The notes: generated by a model from the sequence alone, not told the origin. Positions 42,145 through 52,592 are shown, numbered from the stretch's first letter. The stretch is 64,000 nucleotides of DNA from Dethiosulfatibacter aminovorans DSM 17477 (GCF_900142005.1 NZ_FQZL01000010.1:1-64000), one strand, 5' to 3'. Numbers and translations: made by a program.

Positions 42145-44330
42145 GAAAAAAACTTATGCTGATGCTTATTGTCAACTTGCTTTTACTGGGTGCATTTGTG
42201 GGTTACAGATTATATATTTATATCTATGAATCCGACTTTGCATCTGTCAATTACGAAAATATCGAATCCATCAAATCCTTGGAGGACGGGGATTCCTTTT
42301 CTTTTGCTGTATTTGGTTCCGTGCAGAACTCCATTGATATTTTTCAGAAGAGAATCATACCTGAAATTAATGATGATCATAATATACTCTTTTGCGTTTC
42401 GACAGGAGATGCAGTTCTGGATGGGGCTGAAGACAAGTACAGAATATTGAATCACGCCATAGACGATTTGAAGGTGCCTGTGGTTATTGGTCTGGGAGAA
42501 AATGAGGTTTCTGATGGTGGTGACCGGCGTTATTACAAGCATTTTGGTCCGTTCTATCATTCGTTTGTATTCAGGGAATGCTATTTCATATTCATAGATA
42601 CAACAGGAACAACACCATATGACATGCAAGTTGAATGGATGAGTGGTGAATTGAATAAAGGCGACCAATACAACCATATATTTATCATCATGAATGATCC
42701 ATTGACCGATGACAGTGAGATTGAACTTAAAGACCAGATGTTTAGAGAATCTTTGATCAATGTATTTTCGGGACATGGTGTTACAGTTCTATCAAACGGT
42801 AGTATGAATTTCCAAAAATCCAGAGTAGGAGATTTTGATTTTTATTCAAGCGGAGGCGGCGGAGGACTGGACATCAAGAATTCCTATGACGCAGACTACC
42901 ACTATCTAAAAATTGATGTGAATCCGGAAAATGTTGATGTCAATAGGGTTGTAATCAAGTTGAAATCCGGTAACTCGGCATTCAAGATTTTGTACGGCAT
43001 ATGGATTTATTTACATTCATTGTTTTATACCTCTTTTTGGCATATTGCAGTGGTGCTCAGCCTGATCTTAATATTCTTTTTGGTTCTGTATATAAAAGCT
43101 GTACAAGACGTTGATTACTATAGGGATTTCACCAGGGAACATGATATGACAGCTCAGAAGGGACAACTTAATATTGCCATGTTTACAAATAATTATTATC
43201 CTTTTGTAGGTGGAGTTCCAATCTCCATTGAAAGACTGTCAAAGGCATTAAGGAGCCGGGGGCATTTTGTCAAGATCTTTGCACCTTCTTATCCGGGACA
43301 TGAGGAGAATGACTTGTATGTTTACCGTTGTGGATTGTTGCATTACAAAAAAACGGATAAATTTACTTATGCTGTGGCCAACCGGTTTTCAAGGGATATG
43401 AAAAAGGAATTCATGAAAGACGACTATGATATTGTTCACGTTCATCATCCTTTCTGGTTGGGCAGGACAGGATTGAATCTTGGAATAAGGAAGTCGATTC
43501 CCGTGGTGCTCACTTATCATACGAGGATGGAACTGTATTACCACAATGTACCGATTTTTAAGAAGGTATATAAAAACATAATTTCACATAAATGGATACG
43601 TCGTTTTGCCCAGCACTGTGATGGCATTATATCTCCGACGGAGTCAGCCAGGGAATATCTGGAGAACATTGGTGTGAGCAGAAAGAAACTTGTCATGCCT
43701 ACAGGGCTTGATTTTTCCGTTTATGAACATGAAAGTTCTGAAATGGTCAAAGCTATTCGGGAGGAATATGCCGGGGGTGGAGAGGTTCTGCTTTGCAGTG
43801 TGTCAAGGCTTACCAAGGAGAAAAATTTGGATTTCCTGGTGGATGGATTGAAGCTTGTCAAGGAAAAAACAGAAATACCTTTCAAGGTCATTATAATAGG
43901 AACCGGTTCGGAACGGGAACATATTGAAGAGACCATTTTAGCTTATGGATTGGATCAACAGGTGAAGTTGACGGGAACGGTTCCGCAGGACCAGATTGTT
44001 CAGTATTACAAGGCATCGGATATATTTGTGTTTTCCTCCTTGTCGGAAACACAGGGCATGGTGCTGACGGAAGCCATGGCAGGTTTTTGTCCGGTAGTCT
44101 GTCTTGTTTCCAGTGGTACTGACGATATAATTGAAGATGGGATCAATGGTTTCAAGACCAGGAACGACTTGGATGAATGGGCTGATAAACTGGTATATTT
44201 GCTGGAAAAGCCGGAAGAACGACAAGCCATGGGTAAGAGGGCATTTGAGAGTGCACAAAACCTTTCGATGGACAATATGGCAGAAAAGATTGAAGATTTT
44301 TACAGAGAGCTTATCGATGACAGGAGCTGA
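42141..44330 (+). CDS. Degenerate metallophosphoesterase fused to GT4 glycosyltransferase
   Basis: 729 residues. A membrane helix (residues 5-24) is followed by a calcineurin-like fold (to about 280) whose metal ligands are mostly lost: FAVFGSVQN for GDxH, GLGENEVSD for GNHD/E, IIMNDPL for the single His, and SGHGVTVLS for GHxH; only STGDAVLDG remains. A second helix near residue 300 is followed by a GT-B glycosyltransferase of GT4 type: YPFVGGVPISIERL, VHVHHPFWLGRTG, LCSVSRLTKEKNLDFLVD and FSSLSETQGMVLTEAMA (EX7E). The GT part resembles diacylglycerol glucosyltransferases, so it likely glycosylates a membrane lipid; the pseudo-phosphatase would face outside. Confidence 0.85.
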   Translation: MRKKLMLMLIVNLLLLGAFVGYRLYIYIYESDFASVNYENIESIKSLEDGDSFSFAVFGSVQNSIDIFQKRIIPEINDDHNILFCVSTGDAVLDGAEDKYRILNHAIDDLKVPVVIGLGENEVSDGGDRRYYKHFGPFYHSFVFRECYFIFIDTTGTTPYDMQVEWMSGELNKGDQYNHIFIIMNDPLTDDSEIELKDQMFRESLINVFSGHGVTVLSNGSMNFQKSRVGDFDFYSSGGGGGLDIKNSYDADYHYLKIDVNPENVDVNRVVIKLKSGNSAFKILYGIWIYLHSLFYTSFWHIAVVLSLILIFFLVLYIKAVQDVDYYRDFTREHDMTAQKGQLNIAMFTNNYYPFVGGVPISIERLSKALRSRGHFVKIFAPSYPGHEENDLYVYRCGLLHYKKTDKFTYAVANRFSRDMKKEFMKDDYDIVHVHHPFWLGRTGLNLGIRKSIPVVLTYHTRMELYYHNVPIFKKVYKNIISHKWIRRFAQHCDGIISPTESAREYLENIGVSRKKLVMPTGLDFSVYEHESSEMVKAIREEYAGGGEVLLCSVSRLTKEKNLDFLVDGLKLVKEKTEIPFKVIIIGTGSEREHIEETILAYGLDQQVKLTGTVPQDQIVQYYKASDIFVFSSLSETQGMVLTEAMAGFCPVVCLVSSGTDDIIEDGINGFKTRNDLDEWADKLVYLLEKPEERQAMGKRAFESAQNLSMDNMAEKIEDFYRELIDDRS

Positions 44331-44363
44331 TGGATTTACAATGAGATCTAATAAGGTGAGGAT

Positions 44364-44999
44364 ATGTTGAATGAAAAATTGGGAAAACTATATGTACGAA
44401 TGAGTATCAGGTATATAGAATTCGTATATGATACAAGCAAGGTGGAAATTACCGGCAGTACGGAATTATTGAATAAAGACAACGATGAGAATGTGGTTCT
44501 GCTTTTCTGGCACGGAGACAGTTATTGTCTATATCCGGCACTGAGGGGAAGTATGCTTTATGTATTGACCACTGCAGACAGGCGGGGGGACTATATAACT
44601 GATATATGCAGACATTTTGGCTACGAAACAATACGTGTTCCGGATGAAAGTACCGACGGGCAGCATCTTTTTCACATAAGGAATATGATCAAAAAAGGGA
44701 ATGATGGACATCTCGCGGTTGCAACGGACGGTCCCCTGGGGCCATATCATTTACCGAAAAGCCTCACCTTTGTGCTGGCTCGATTGACAGGGCGACGGTT
44801 GGTTCCGGTATCCTTTAGCATCAAGCGAAAAATAAGCATAAATAAACGGTGGGATAAATACAAAATCCCACTCCCGTTTAATGAAATTGAAATTCGGTTG
44901 AACAGCCCTATTGGGGTTTCGGGCAAAGACAGAAAAAACAACTATGCGGAATTAAAAGAGAAGATAATAAAAGTGATGGAGGGGTATGTGGACATATAG
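44364..44999 (+). CDS. DUF374 / LPLAT-type acyltransferase-like protein
   Basis: 211 residues. LLFWHGDSYCLYPAL near residue 47 and VATDGPLGPYHLPK near 117 match DUF374, a branch of the lysophospholipid acyltransferase superfamily in which the usual HX4D reads HGDSYC. It likely acylates a lipid or glycolipid on the inner leaflet. It lies 33 bases behind the GT4 fusion, in the same direction, so the three genes appear to form one lipid-modifying operon. Start ATG 44364 has AGGTGAGG before it. Confidence 0.78.
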   Translation: MLNEKLGKLYVRMSIRYIEFVYDTSKVEITGSTELLNKDNDENVVLLFWHGDSYCLYPALRGSMLYVLTTADRRGDYITDICRHFGYETIRVPDESTDGQHLFHIRNMIKKGNDGHLAVATDGPLGPYHLPKSLTFVLARLTGRRLVPVSFSIKRKISINKRWDKYKIPLPFNEIEIRLNSPIGVSGKDRKNNYAELKEKIIKVMEGYVDI

Positions 45000-45028
45000 A
45001 TAATTGCATCACACTTGGTTCACCGTCT

Positions 45029-45589
45029 TTATTCATGATCAGGATTCAAATGCATTAATTTCTTTAGCTTGTTTTCATATATCCATATGGCGACTTTACC
45101 TAAACTTAGCCCCAAGACAATACCTGCCAGTATATCGGTTGGATAGTGCATGAACAAATATAATCTTGAAAATGATATTATACATGCAAGCAACCCAAAA
45201 AGACAGGAGTATGTCCTTAGATATCTACTAAGGACATAAAATGCAGCGAAAGAAGTCGTGGTATGACCCGACGGGAAGGAATATGCTGTAGATTTGGCGA
45301 CTAACAATTGCACCCCGGGAAACACATCATAAGGACGAGGCCTTTGAATTATATGCTTTAGTATCCCTTCACCGGCAGCAAAACTGATAATGAGTGCAAG
45401 GGACATAATGACTCCTATTTTCCTTGTTTTTTTACTGGCAAGGAGCAGCAGAGCTGTCAGTATCCAAATGGCGCCCTTGTTACCTGACATTGTGGCCAGA
45501 ATCATTATTTTGTCCAAAATGGGCGTGTGGCAATTTGTCTGAATATAGAATATTATTATTTGATCTAAATTGTTTATCTGAGCTATCAT
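45029..45589 (-). CDS. PAP2-family membrane phosphatase
   Basis: 186 residues with about five membrane helices. The three PAP2 phosphatase motifs are present: KHIIQRPRP, YSFPSGHTT and SRLYLFMHYPTDILAG, with catalytic His residues in the second and third. Substrates in the family include undecaprenyl pyrophosphate, phosphatidate and phosphatidylglycerophosphate. It is convergent with the acyltransferase and downstream of the metallophosphoesterase gene on the same strand (31 bases apart), probably co-transcribed. Confidence 0.9.
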   Translation of the reverse strand: MIAQINNLDQIIIFYIQTNCHTPILDKIMILATMSGNKGAIWILTALLLLASKKTRKIGVIMSLALIISFAAGEGILKHIIQRPRPYDVFPGVQLLVAKSTAYSFPSGHTTTSFAAFYVLSRYLRTYSCLFGLLACIISFSRLYLFMHYPTDILAGIVLGLSLGKVAIWIYENKLKKLMHLNPDHE

Positions 45590-45620
45590 TTATACACCTT
45601 ATATTATAATTATTTGTTTT

Positions 45621-47099
45621 CTATTTGTTGCTGAAAATTTCCTTGAATCGTTTGACTGAATATTTCGCAATGTCAACAAGCCATTTTCCGAATTTATCCA
45701 TGGTCTGTTTTTTCCACAAATAAAACTTTATTGCCAGAAGAACCACAAGCAGAGAAAAACCGGCTATTAGGAGCACGACGGCAATTGTATTCTCTTTATA
45801 CAGGGCATCGGCAAAAAGTTTTATTGTTGCTTGATACCTGGCAATATAATAATTTGACGGCGATGGCAATTCAACCATTGTAAGAGAGTTGGTATCTTCA
45901 AATTTTGCTATGAGATAGTGGTAATAACTGTCTTCAGTCAAGAGCTCTGCACCTGCACCGCCGGATATCAGATAACGAACGCCGTCTTTATAATAATCAA
46001 AATAACTGTGGATGTGAGAAAGGTATACTGTTTCTACATGATAGGCACTCATGAGTTCTTCAAACTTTCGTGCTTCCTCAGGGTCCTGAAACCCATGGTC
46101 CATATCCATGTTTTCATAATAATTGTCCAGTTTCTTTTCCACCCAGTTTTCACCAGATTCGGCCATCTGAATATAATTTGGAATTTCATTTTTACTTACG
46201 TCACTTCTGGGATCATAGGGAGGTATATGGGAGATGACGTAGATTTTCTTTCTCTGGGATTTTTTAAGATCATTTTCGAGCCAAACATATTGTTTGTCGG
46301 AAATGGCCTGCATTTCAGACCAGCCCGGTGACGAATCCAGAAAGATGAAATGACTGTTTGAAAAATCAAATGAATAGTAGGGTGGGCCATAGAGCATCGT
46401 ATAAATTTGCCTGCCGTCGCCGCGAATGTCATGATTCCCCAGGGTTGTACATAGTGTCGTTGAAATCTTAGCCGTCAAATTATCAAACAATCTGTATTGA
46501 TTTGGTTTTCCGTTAAAAACAAGGTCGCCGTTGTCTATGACAAATGCTGGGTTCAAGCCGTTGATTTCCTGGATTATCTGTTCGAAAGTATCATAACCGT
46601 CCCTGTTGTCACCGAGGACGATGTATTTATCTGCACTGTCGATTGGTTCTGTTGGGTCAATGCTTACTGTCGATTCCTGATTTACAGCAACTGTAATTTG
46701 CAATGTGTTTACCGTCAGCTTTGCCATGGGCAAACCGTAATCGGAAACGCTTTGTGCATAATAATCGGGATTTATGTTCTCCAGCATCAGTGAAATAGAG
46801 GTTGTCTTATCAGACTCTATCTGAATAGTAGGAAGAGGCGACAAAGCTCTTATAAGAAGATTTTGAGAACCATCCTTTTCATTGATGATTCCTTTTACAA
46901 ATCCACCAAAAACGATGACGTCGACATCATTGAATCGATAAGTGGAGGAGGACTCGTAGGCATCATATTGAAGAGGCAAGCCGACAAAATGCTTGCTGAC
47001 TGAATAGTCATTGTTTGCATTGTAAATAAAAACGGATACCCCCAATATCAAACTTATAGACAATAAGATTATTGTTGGTTTAATAAACTTGTTGACCAT
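45621..47099 (-). CDS. Membrane-bound metallophosphoesterase
   Basis: 492 residues with membrane helices at both ends (about residues 8-28 and 435-460) and an extracellular calcineurin-like domain with all metal motifs: VLGDNRDG, VIDNGDLVFNG, TLGNHDIRGDG, VISHIPPY and LSHIHSYFD. A domain of about 120 residues precedes it. The start at 47099 is set by AAGGTGTG 6 bases upstream; an upstream in-frame extension of 57 residues lacks a ribosome site. It shares the fold and YSFxF..xxFIFxD stretch with the degenerate phosphatase in the GT4 fusion across the locus. Confidence 0.85.
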   Translation of the reverse strand: MVNKFIKPTIILLSISLILGVSVFIYNANNDYSVSKHFVGLPLQYDAYESSSTYRFNDVDVIVFGGFVKGIINEKDGSQNLLIRALSPLPTIQIESDKTTSISLMLENINPDYYAQSVSDYGLPMAKLTVNTLQITVAVNQESTVSIDPTEPIDSADKYIVLGDNRDGYDTFEQIIQEINGLNPAFVIDNGDLVFNGKPNQYRLFDNLTAKISTTLCTTLGNHDIRGDGRQIYTMLYGPPYYSFDFSNSHFIFLDSSPGWSEMQAISDKQYVWLENDLKKSQRKKIYVISHIPPYDPRSDVSKNEIPNYIQMAESGENWVEKKLDNYYENMDMDHGFQDPEEARKFEELMSAYHVETVYLSHIHSYFDYYKDGVRYLISGGAGAELLTEDSYYHYLIAKFEDTNSLTMVELPSPSNYYIARYQATIKLFADALYKENTIAVVLLIAGFSLLVVLLAIKFYLWKKQTMDKFGKWLVDIAKYSVKRFKEIFSNK

Positions 47100-47186
47100 C
47101 GAATTCACACCTTTTTTTATGGTTTTCATTATTGAAAAGACCTGTGTAATGTACCGATTTCTTTTTGTAGATACTGTGATTATAAT

Positions 47187-47195
47187 TTTATTATA
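47187..47195 (-). promoter_or_regulatory. Extended -10 promoter of the phosphoesterase operon
   Basis: On the minus strand TGGTATAAT, about 90 bases before the chosen start codon; no clear -35 box. Confidence 0.5.
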
Positions 47196-47386
47196 CCATG
47201 TACTGGGAAAGCAAAGTTGCAATATTTTGTGACGGTTTGAATGCATCGCATCAACCTTGTTTGAAAGCAATAAAGTTAATGTGATGTTTTATTGTGCGCT
47301 GATTTATAAAATCCACAATTATTTCTTGTAAGGGTGTATAATGGAAAATATATGAACAAATACTCATTAAACAAGGAGGGTACACT

Positions 47387-48889
47387 ATGACCTATTCACC
47401 ATCATTGTCTTCAGCCTTCAATAAGACTAATAACAGAAGCAGCAAACATTCACCGCAATCCGGCATGTGTTCTTTGTGCACTGAGGAGTGCACTGGCACA
47501 TGTGAAATAGGACTCGCAGCGGTACTGGGCGCAAGAACTGTTTATCCAACAACAACAGGCACCAACCAGGTGGCTTCGGAAAAGGACTATCCTGTCGACT
47601 ATTCACATTTCAATATCAACGGACATGTTTTTGGTGCCATAGGATGCAATGCAACATACGAGGAAGCTACAATATTCAATGTTAATCTGCAACAGGAATT
47701 TGGAAAATTCAATACAGTAAGATTAAATATGCCTGTAATTCTACCGGCGGTTGTTAAATTGAACTGGGAAGATTATTATGCCGGTGCGGCAATGGCCGGT
47801 GTTGTATGTGTAATTGGTGAAGATGCAAGAAACAAAGATCCTGAGTTGAAAATAGAAAATGGTAAAGTTGTTCATTTCCCCGCACTTAAGAAAATGCTTG
47901 ATTCCTTCCGCAAGTACTATCGCGGATACGGCCAAATAGTACTTCAGTGCAATGTTGAAGATGATATGCTAGGTATTCCCGAATATGCAATTACAAAGCA
48001 GGGCTCGGAAGCAATAGAGTTCAAGTTCGGCCAGGCAGCTAAGGGCACCCAGCCTGCCAGCAAGTTAAAGGACAGAGATGAGGCATTGAAAAAGAAAGCT
48101 CTTGGAATTATGGTGCATCCGGACCCAAATGACCCGGAAATTACTGAAGCCTATGAAAAAGGTGTTTGTCCCAATTTCTATTCCTATGGAAGACTTCCCT
48201 TGTGGGAAGAAGAATATCTTGTCAAACGCATAGCTGAATTGAGAGATTTGGGTGCAAAGAACATCTACTTTAAAATGGCGGGGTATGATCCTCTTGATTT
48301 GGAGAAGGTAATACGAATAGGGAGCAATGCAGAAGTGGATTTGATTACCTTTGACGGTGCCGGAGGAGGCAGTGGATACAGCCCCTGTAAAATGATGAAT
48401 GAATGGGCCCTCCCAACGGTTTCCATGGAAAGTGCAATTTGCGGTATTGTCGACAAGCTTAAGGAAGAAGGTCTCTGGATACCGAAACTTGTTGTGACAG
48501 GCGGGTTTGCATCTGAAGACCAGGTATTTAAGGCCTTGGCTTTCGGAGATGGTAGGATTTCAGCAGTAGGCATATGCAGAGCCGCAATGGCAGCTGCAAT
48601 GACTGGAAAAAAAGTCGGTGAAATGATTCGGGAAGGTAATATACCAAATCATTTAAAAGAATATGGTGAAACAGTTGATGACATTTACGGTGACCTGCCT
48701 GACTTGCGTGCTCTTTACGGCATGGATGCCAATGAATTTCCAACAGGTGCCATTGGTGTATTTTCCTACCTTAATAAAATTGCTTTTGGATTAAGGCACT
48801 TCGCAGCACTGAATAGAAAATTCGACATAAAATATGTGGATCGGAGTGATTTGATACCTTTGACCAGAGATGTAAAAGATTTATATTAA
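47387..48889 (+). CDS. FMN-binding glutamate-synthase-like protein
   Basis: 500 residues. The central and C-terminal part is the FMN-binding TIM barrel of glutamate synthase: GAKNIYFKMAG near residue 287, ITFDGAGGGSGYSP near 318 and KLVVTGGFASEDQVFKALAFG near 366. The N-terminus has a cysteine cluster (CSLCTEECTGTCEIG, residues 27-41) suggesting an iron-sulfur centre. The amidotransferase domain is absent, so it is not a full GltB; related stand-alone proteins in Clostridia have no settled function. GGAGG precedes ATG 47387. Confidence 0.85.
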   Translation: MTYSPSLSSAFNKTNNRSSKHSPQSGMCSLCTEECTGTCEIGLAAVLGARTVYPTTTGTNQVASEKDYPVDYSHFNINGHVFGAIGCNATYEEATIFNVNLQQEFGKFNTVRLNMPVILPAVVKLNWEDYYAGAAMAGVVCVIGEDARNKDPELKIENGKVVHFPALKKMLDSFRKYYRGYGQIVLQCNVEDDMLGIPEYAITKQGSEAIEFKFGQAAKGTQPASKLKDRDEALKKKALGIMVHPDPNDPEITEAYEKGVCPNFYSYGRLPLWEEEYLVKRIAELRDLGAKNIYFKMAGYDPLDLEKVIRIGSNAEVDLITFDGAGGGSGYSPCKMMNEWALPTVSMESAICGIVDKLKEEGLWIPKLVVTGGFASEDQVFKALAFGDGRISAVGICRAAMAAAMTGKKVGEMIREGNIPNHLKEYGETVDDIYGDLPDLRALYGMDANEFPTGAIGVFSYLNKIAFGLRHFAALNRKFDIKYVDRSDLIPLTRDVKDLY

Positions 48890-49007
48890 AATTTGTGAAG
48901 AATGTTTTATAATTGAAAACAAAAATTCGATTTCACGCAAAAAATATTTTAATATTATGTTAAATGATGGTAAAATGTAGGGTATTAATTTTTGAGGAAA
49001 GAGGTTT

Positions 49008-50516
49008 ATGATGAAAAAAGGATTTGATCCAGATAAGTATCTTGAGGAACAATCAAAATACATACTTGAAAGAGTAAACAACTATGACAAACTGTATCTT
49101 GAATTCGGCGGAAAGCTTTTGTGGGACCTTCACGCAATGCGAGTACTGCCGGGCTTTGACCCCAATGCCAAGATTAAACTTTTGCATAAATTGAGAGAAG
49201 AAGTTGAAATAATCATCTGTGTTTATGCCGGAGACATTGAAAGAAATAAAATCCGTGGTGATTTCGGCATCACCTATGACATGGATGTTTTAAGAATGAT
49301 AGATGACCTTAGGTCATATGACCTTGATGTGAATTCGGTAGTAATTACCAGATACGACGACCAGCCGGCGGCAACTGTATTTATGAACAAGCTGGATAGA
49401 CGCGGTATTAAAGTGACCACACACAGGGCAACAAAAGGATATCCGACAGATGTCGATACAATAGTAAGTGACGAAGGCTATGGAAAGAACCCCTATATAG
49501 AAACAACTAAGCCTATTGTAGTGGTGACGGCTCCTGGACCGGGAAGCGGAAAGCTTGCTACTTGCTTGAGCCAGATGTATCATGAGCACAAGCAGGGCAG
49601 GGAAGTAGGCTATTCGAAATTCGAGACTTTTCCCGTATGGAATGTACCTCTGAAGCATCCGTTGAACATCGCTTACGAGTCTGCAACAGTAGACCTTAGG
49701 GATGTAAACATGATTGATTCATTCCATCTCGATGCTTATGGAGAAGTTGCTGTCAATTACAACAGGGACATAGAGACATTTCCGGTATTGAAACGTATAA
49801 TTGAGAAGATAACGGAAGAAGAGTCCATGTATAAATCCCCTACTGATATGGGAGTTAACCGTGTTGGATTCGGTATTGTAGATGACGAGGTCGTACAGGA
49901 AGCATCCAGACAGGAAATCATCAGTCGTTACTTTAAGACGGGATGCGAATACAAGAAGGGATACGTGGATTACGAAACTTTCCAGCGTGCAAAGCTTATA
50001 ATGGAAGAGCTTGGACTGAAACCTGAAGACAGGAAAGTTGTTGTACCGTCAAGAGAGCGTTCTGAAAAACTCAAGGAAGAGCGCGCTACAAACGAACTGT
50101 GTCCGGCAGTGGCGATTGAACTTGCTGATGGGACCATAATCACTGGAAAAGGGTCAAAAAGCATGGATGCGGCAGCTGCTGCACTGTTGAATGCAGTGAA
50201 GTATCTGGCTAAGATTGATGATAGAATTCATCTTATATCGCCCGGGATTCTTGAGCCTATAAATGCTCTCAAATCCAATACTCTTAATGAAAAGAGCGTG
50301 TCACTGAATTGTGAAGAAGTTTTGATTGCACTAAGCATCAGTGTTGCCACGAATCCAATGGCTCAGATAGCCATGGATAAGTTGTCGCAGCTTAATGGAT
50401 GTCAGGCTCATTCTACAACAATTTTGAATACAAATGACGAGCAAACATTTAGGAAACTGGGAATAGAAGTTACCAGCGATTCAAAGTATGCTTCAGGCAG
50501 TTTGTATTATATATAA
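49008..50516 (+). CDS. DUF1846 domain-containing protein
   Basis: 502 residues, matching DUF1846 over its full length: [19 protein letters not shown] near residue 28, [19 protein letters not shown] near 175 and [16 protein letters not shown] near 385. The Gly-rich GPGSGK stretch looks like a nucleotide-binding loop. The family is widespread in Bacillota and Actinobacteria and has been solved structurally, but I know of no proven function. AAAGAGG precedes ATG 49008 (49011 is an alternative). Followed by a strong terminator. Confidence 0.92.
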   Translation: MMKKGFDPDKYLEEQSKYILERVNNYDKLYLEFGGKLLWDLHAMRVLPGFDPNAKIKLLHKLREEVEIIICVYAGDIERNKIRGDFGITYDMDVLRMIDDLRSYDLDVNSVVITRYDDQPAATVFMNKLDRRGIKVTTHRATKGYPTDVDTIVSDEGYGKNPYIETTKPIVVVTAPGPGSGKLATCLSQMYHEHKQGREVGYSKFETFPVWNVPLKHPLNIAYESATVDLRDVNMIDSFHLDAYGEVAVNYNRDIETFPVLKRIIEKITEEESMYKSPTDMGVNRVGFGIVDDEVVQEASRQEIISRYFKTGCEYKKGYVDYETFQRAKLIMEELGLKPEDRKVVVPSRERSEKLKEERATNELCPAVAIELADGTIITGKGSKSMDAAAAALLNAVKYLAKIDDRIHLISPGILEPINALKSNTLNEKSVSLNCEEVLIALSISVATNPMAQIAMDKLSQLNGCQAHSTTILNTNDEQTFRKLGIEVTSDSKYASGSLYYI

Positions 50517-50539
50517 AACAATTTGATATAATTGATCTG

Positions 50540-50582
50540 GGCGAAAACACAGTGGTTCTGAAAAGTGTTTTCGCCTTTTTTA
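50540..50582 (+). terminator. Terminator after the DUF1846 gene
   Basis: Perfect 11-bp stem GGCGAAAACAC/GTGTTTTCGCC followed by T-run. Confidence 0.92.
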
Positions 50583-50609
50583 TCAGATAAAAGTTGACAC
50601 TATCAGCTA

Positions 50610-50638
50610 TTGACCCGGTATATATATGAATTTATAAT
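50610..50638 (+). promoter_or_regulatory. lplA promoter
   Basis: TTGACC (50610-50615), 17-base spacer, TATAAT (50633-50638). Confidence 0.65.
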
Positions 50639-50675
50639 TATATAATAGATGTGAATATCCAAGGGAGGATAATTG

Positions 50676-51662
50676 ATGAAATTTATTAAAACAGACTGGG
50701 ACATACCGTACTATAATTTTGCACTGGAAGAATATTTGCTTAAGGAAGCTCCGGAGGATGAATATGTTTTTTTCTACATACACAAGCCGTCCATAATTGT
50801 TGGAAAGTTTCAGAACACTATAGAAGAGATAAACAAGGAATTTGTTGATGAAAACAATATCATTGTGGCAAGGAGGCTTTCCGGAGGGGGTGCGGTGTAC
50901 CATGATTCTGGAAATCTGAATTTTTCCTTTGTGCACAAGGCTGGAAAGGAAGATGTGAACAATTTCAAGAAATTCACGAAACCTGTAATTGATGCACTTA
51001 AGGAACTTGGAGTAGAAGCGGAGCTTTCAGGCAGAAATGATATTCTGGTTGATGAAAAGAAGGTGTCCGGAAATGCACAGTGCTTCAAGAATGGAAGGAT
51101 TCTTCACCATGGGACACTGCTTTACAACGCAGACATGTCCAATCTTTCAAAATCCCTTAAGGTCAAGGAACTTAAAATCAAGTCAAAGGGGATCAAGTCT
51201 GTAAGAAGCAGGGTTGGAAATATTGCGGATTATATGACAAGAGATATGGAGATACATGAATTCAAGGATTTTCTCCTTGAACAATTCGGCAAGGCAAAGA
51301 ATATAGAGGAATTCAAGCTGTCTGATGAAGTGATTGAAGGCCTTAACAGAAAGGTCGAGGACCAGTTCAGCACCTGGGACTGGAATTGGGGTAATTCTCC
51401 AAAATACGAGGTTGAAAAGGTGGAAAAGTTCACTTGTGGCCTTATTGATATGAAGATGAATATTGCAGATGGTAAGATTGATGACTGCAAGATATACGGA
51501 GATTTCTTCACGGCAGAAAAGCTCCATGTATTGGAGGACCTTTTAAGGGGTACGAAGCTCAAGAAGGAAGACCTTTTCGACAGCCTTGAATCAATACAGA
51601 TAGACTCATATTTCAACTGCATGACAAAGGATGAATTTGTTGACTTTTTGCTGAGCCAGTAG
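50676..51662 (+). CDS. lplA: Lipoate-protein ligase A
   Basis: 328 residues. LplA activates free lipoate with ATP and attaches it to lysines of lipoyl domains (2-oxoacid dehydrogenases, GcvH). The signature RRLSGGGAVYHDSGNLNFSF near residues 68-87 and the lysine region NDILVDEKKVSGNAQ near 122 are intact, with HHGTLLYN behind; the C-terminal accessory domain (residues 240-328) is present. GGGAGG is 7 bases before ATG 50676, preferred over TTG 50673. Confidence 0.94.
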   Translation: MKFIKTDWDIPYYNFALEEYLLKEAPEDEYVFFYIHKPSIIVGKFQNTIEEINKEFVDENNIIVARRLSGGGAVYHDSGNLNFSFVHKAGKEDVNNFKKFTKPVIDALKELGVEAELSGRNDILVDEKKVSGNAQCFKNGRILHHGTLLYNADMSNLSKSLKVKELKIKSKGIKSVRSRVGNIADYMTRDMEIHEFKDFLLEQFGKAKNIEEFKLSDEVIEGLNRKVEDQFSTWDWNWGNSPKYEVEKVEKFTCGLIDMKMNIADGKIDDCKIYGDFFTAEKLHVLEDLLRGTKLKKEDLFDSLESIQIDSYFNCMTKDEFVDFLLSQ

Positions 51663-51788
51663 GCGCATCTCGGGAAAGTTATTAAAGATGTTGTATTTAT
51701 TGATACTATAAGGGTATATATAAGTGGATGGACAAGGAAGCAGCTAGGCTGCGTAAAATATAGCTACAGTAATTATGGAGGATATTAT

Positions 51789-52580
51789 ATGAAATCGCAC
51801 GAACTAAGCTACAAGCTTTTTGGAGATGACCTGCAGTTTGTCGAGGTTGAACTGGATCCGGGCGAAGTTGTTGTTGCCGAAGCAGGTGGCATGATTTACA
51901 TGGAAGAGCGTATAAAGATGGAATCTGTTTTCGGAGACGGTTCCGATCAGGATTCGGGTTTCATGGGCAAGATGCTGAGTGCTGGGAAAAGAATGGTTAC
52001 AGGCGAGAGTCTGTTTATGACTACATTTACAAATATGAGCGGAAGCATACAGCATGTCGCTTTCGGCGCTCCCTATCCAGGAAAGATAGTACCATTGGAT
52101 TTGAGTGAATACGGAAACAGGATAATATGTCAAAAGGATGCATTCCTTTGCGCAGCGAAGGGTACACAGGTTGGAATAGAGTTTTCCAAGAAAATCGGCA
52201 GGGGATTCTTCGGTGGAGAAGGATTCATAATGCAGAAGCTTGATGGCGACGGCATGGCATTTCTTCATGCCGGCGGAACCATTATTGAAAAGGAACTGTC
52301 AGCAAGAGAAACCCTGAGGGTTGATACAGGATGCATAGTGGCGTTTACCAAGGATGTCAATTATGACATCGAATATGTAGGCAATATTAAAAGTGCTGTT
52401 TTCGGAGGCGAAGGATTGTTCTTTGCAACCTTGAAGGGTCCGGGCCGAGTATGGCTGCAGTCACTTCCATTCTCAAGACTTGCCGACCGTGTAATCGGCA
52501 GTGCAAGGACAACCGGAGGCAAGCAGACTGGAGAAGGAAGCTTGCTGGGAACTATAGGCAATCTGATTGACGGTGACTAA
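51789..52580 (+). CDS. TIGR00266 / AIM24 family protein
   Basis: 263 residues of the TIGR00266 family, a trimeric beta-sandwich related to mitochondrial AIM24 and TRAP-like folds. Diagnostic stretches are [18 protein letters not shown] near residue 27, [20 protein letters not shown] near 138 and [20 protein letters not shown] near 205. Function is unknown. GGAGG precedes the ATG; a terminator follows. Confidence 0.93.
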   Translation: MKSHELSYKLFGDDLQFVEVELDPGEVVVAEAGGMIYMEERIKMESVFGDGSDQDSGFMGKMLSAGKRMVTGESLFMTTFTNMSGSIQHVAFGAPYPGKIVPLDLSEYGNRIICQKDAFLCAAKGTQVGIEFSKKIGRGFFGGEGFIMQKLDGDGMAFLHAGGTIIEKELSARETLRVDTGCIVAFTKDVNYDIEYVGNIKSAVFGGEGLFFATLKGPGRVWLQSLPFSRLADRVIGSARTTGGKQTGEGSLLGTIGNLIDGD

Positions 52581-52592
52581 GAATTGATGGTG

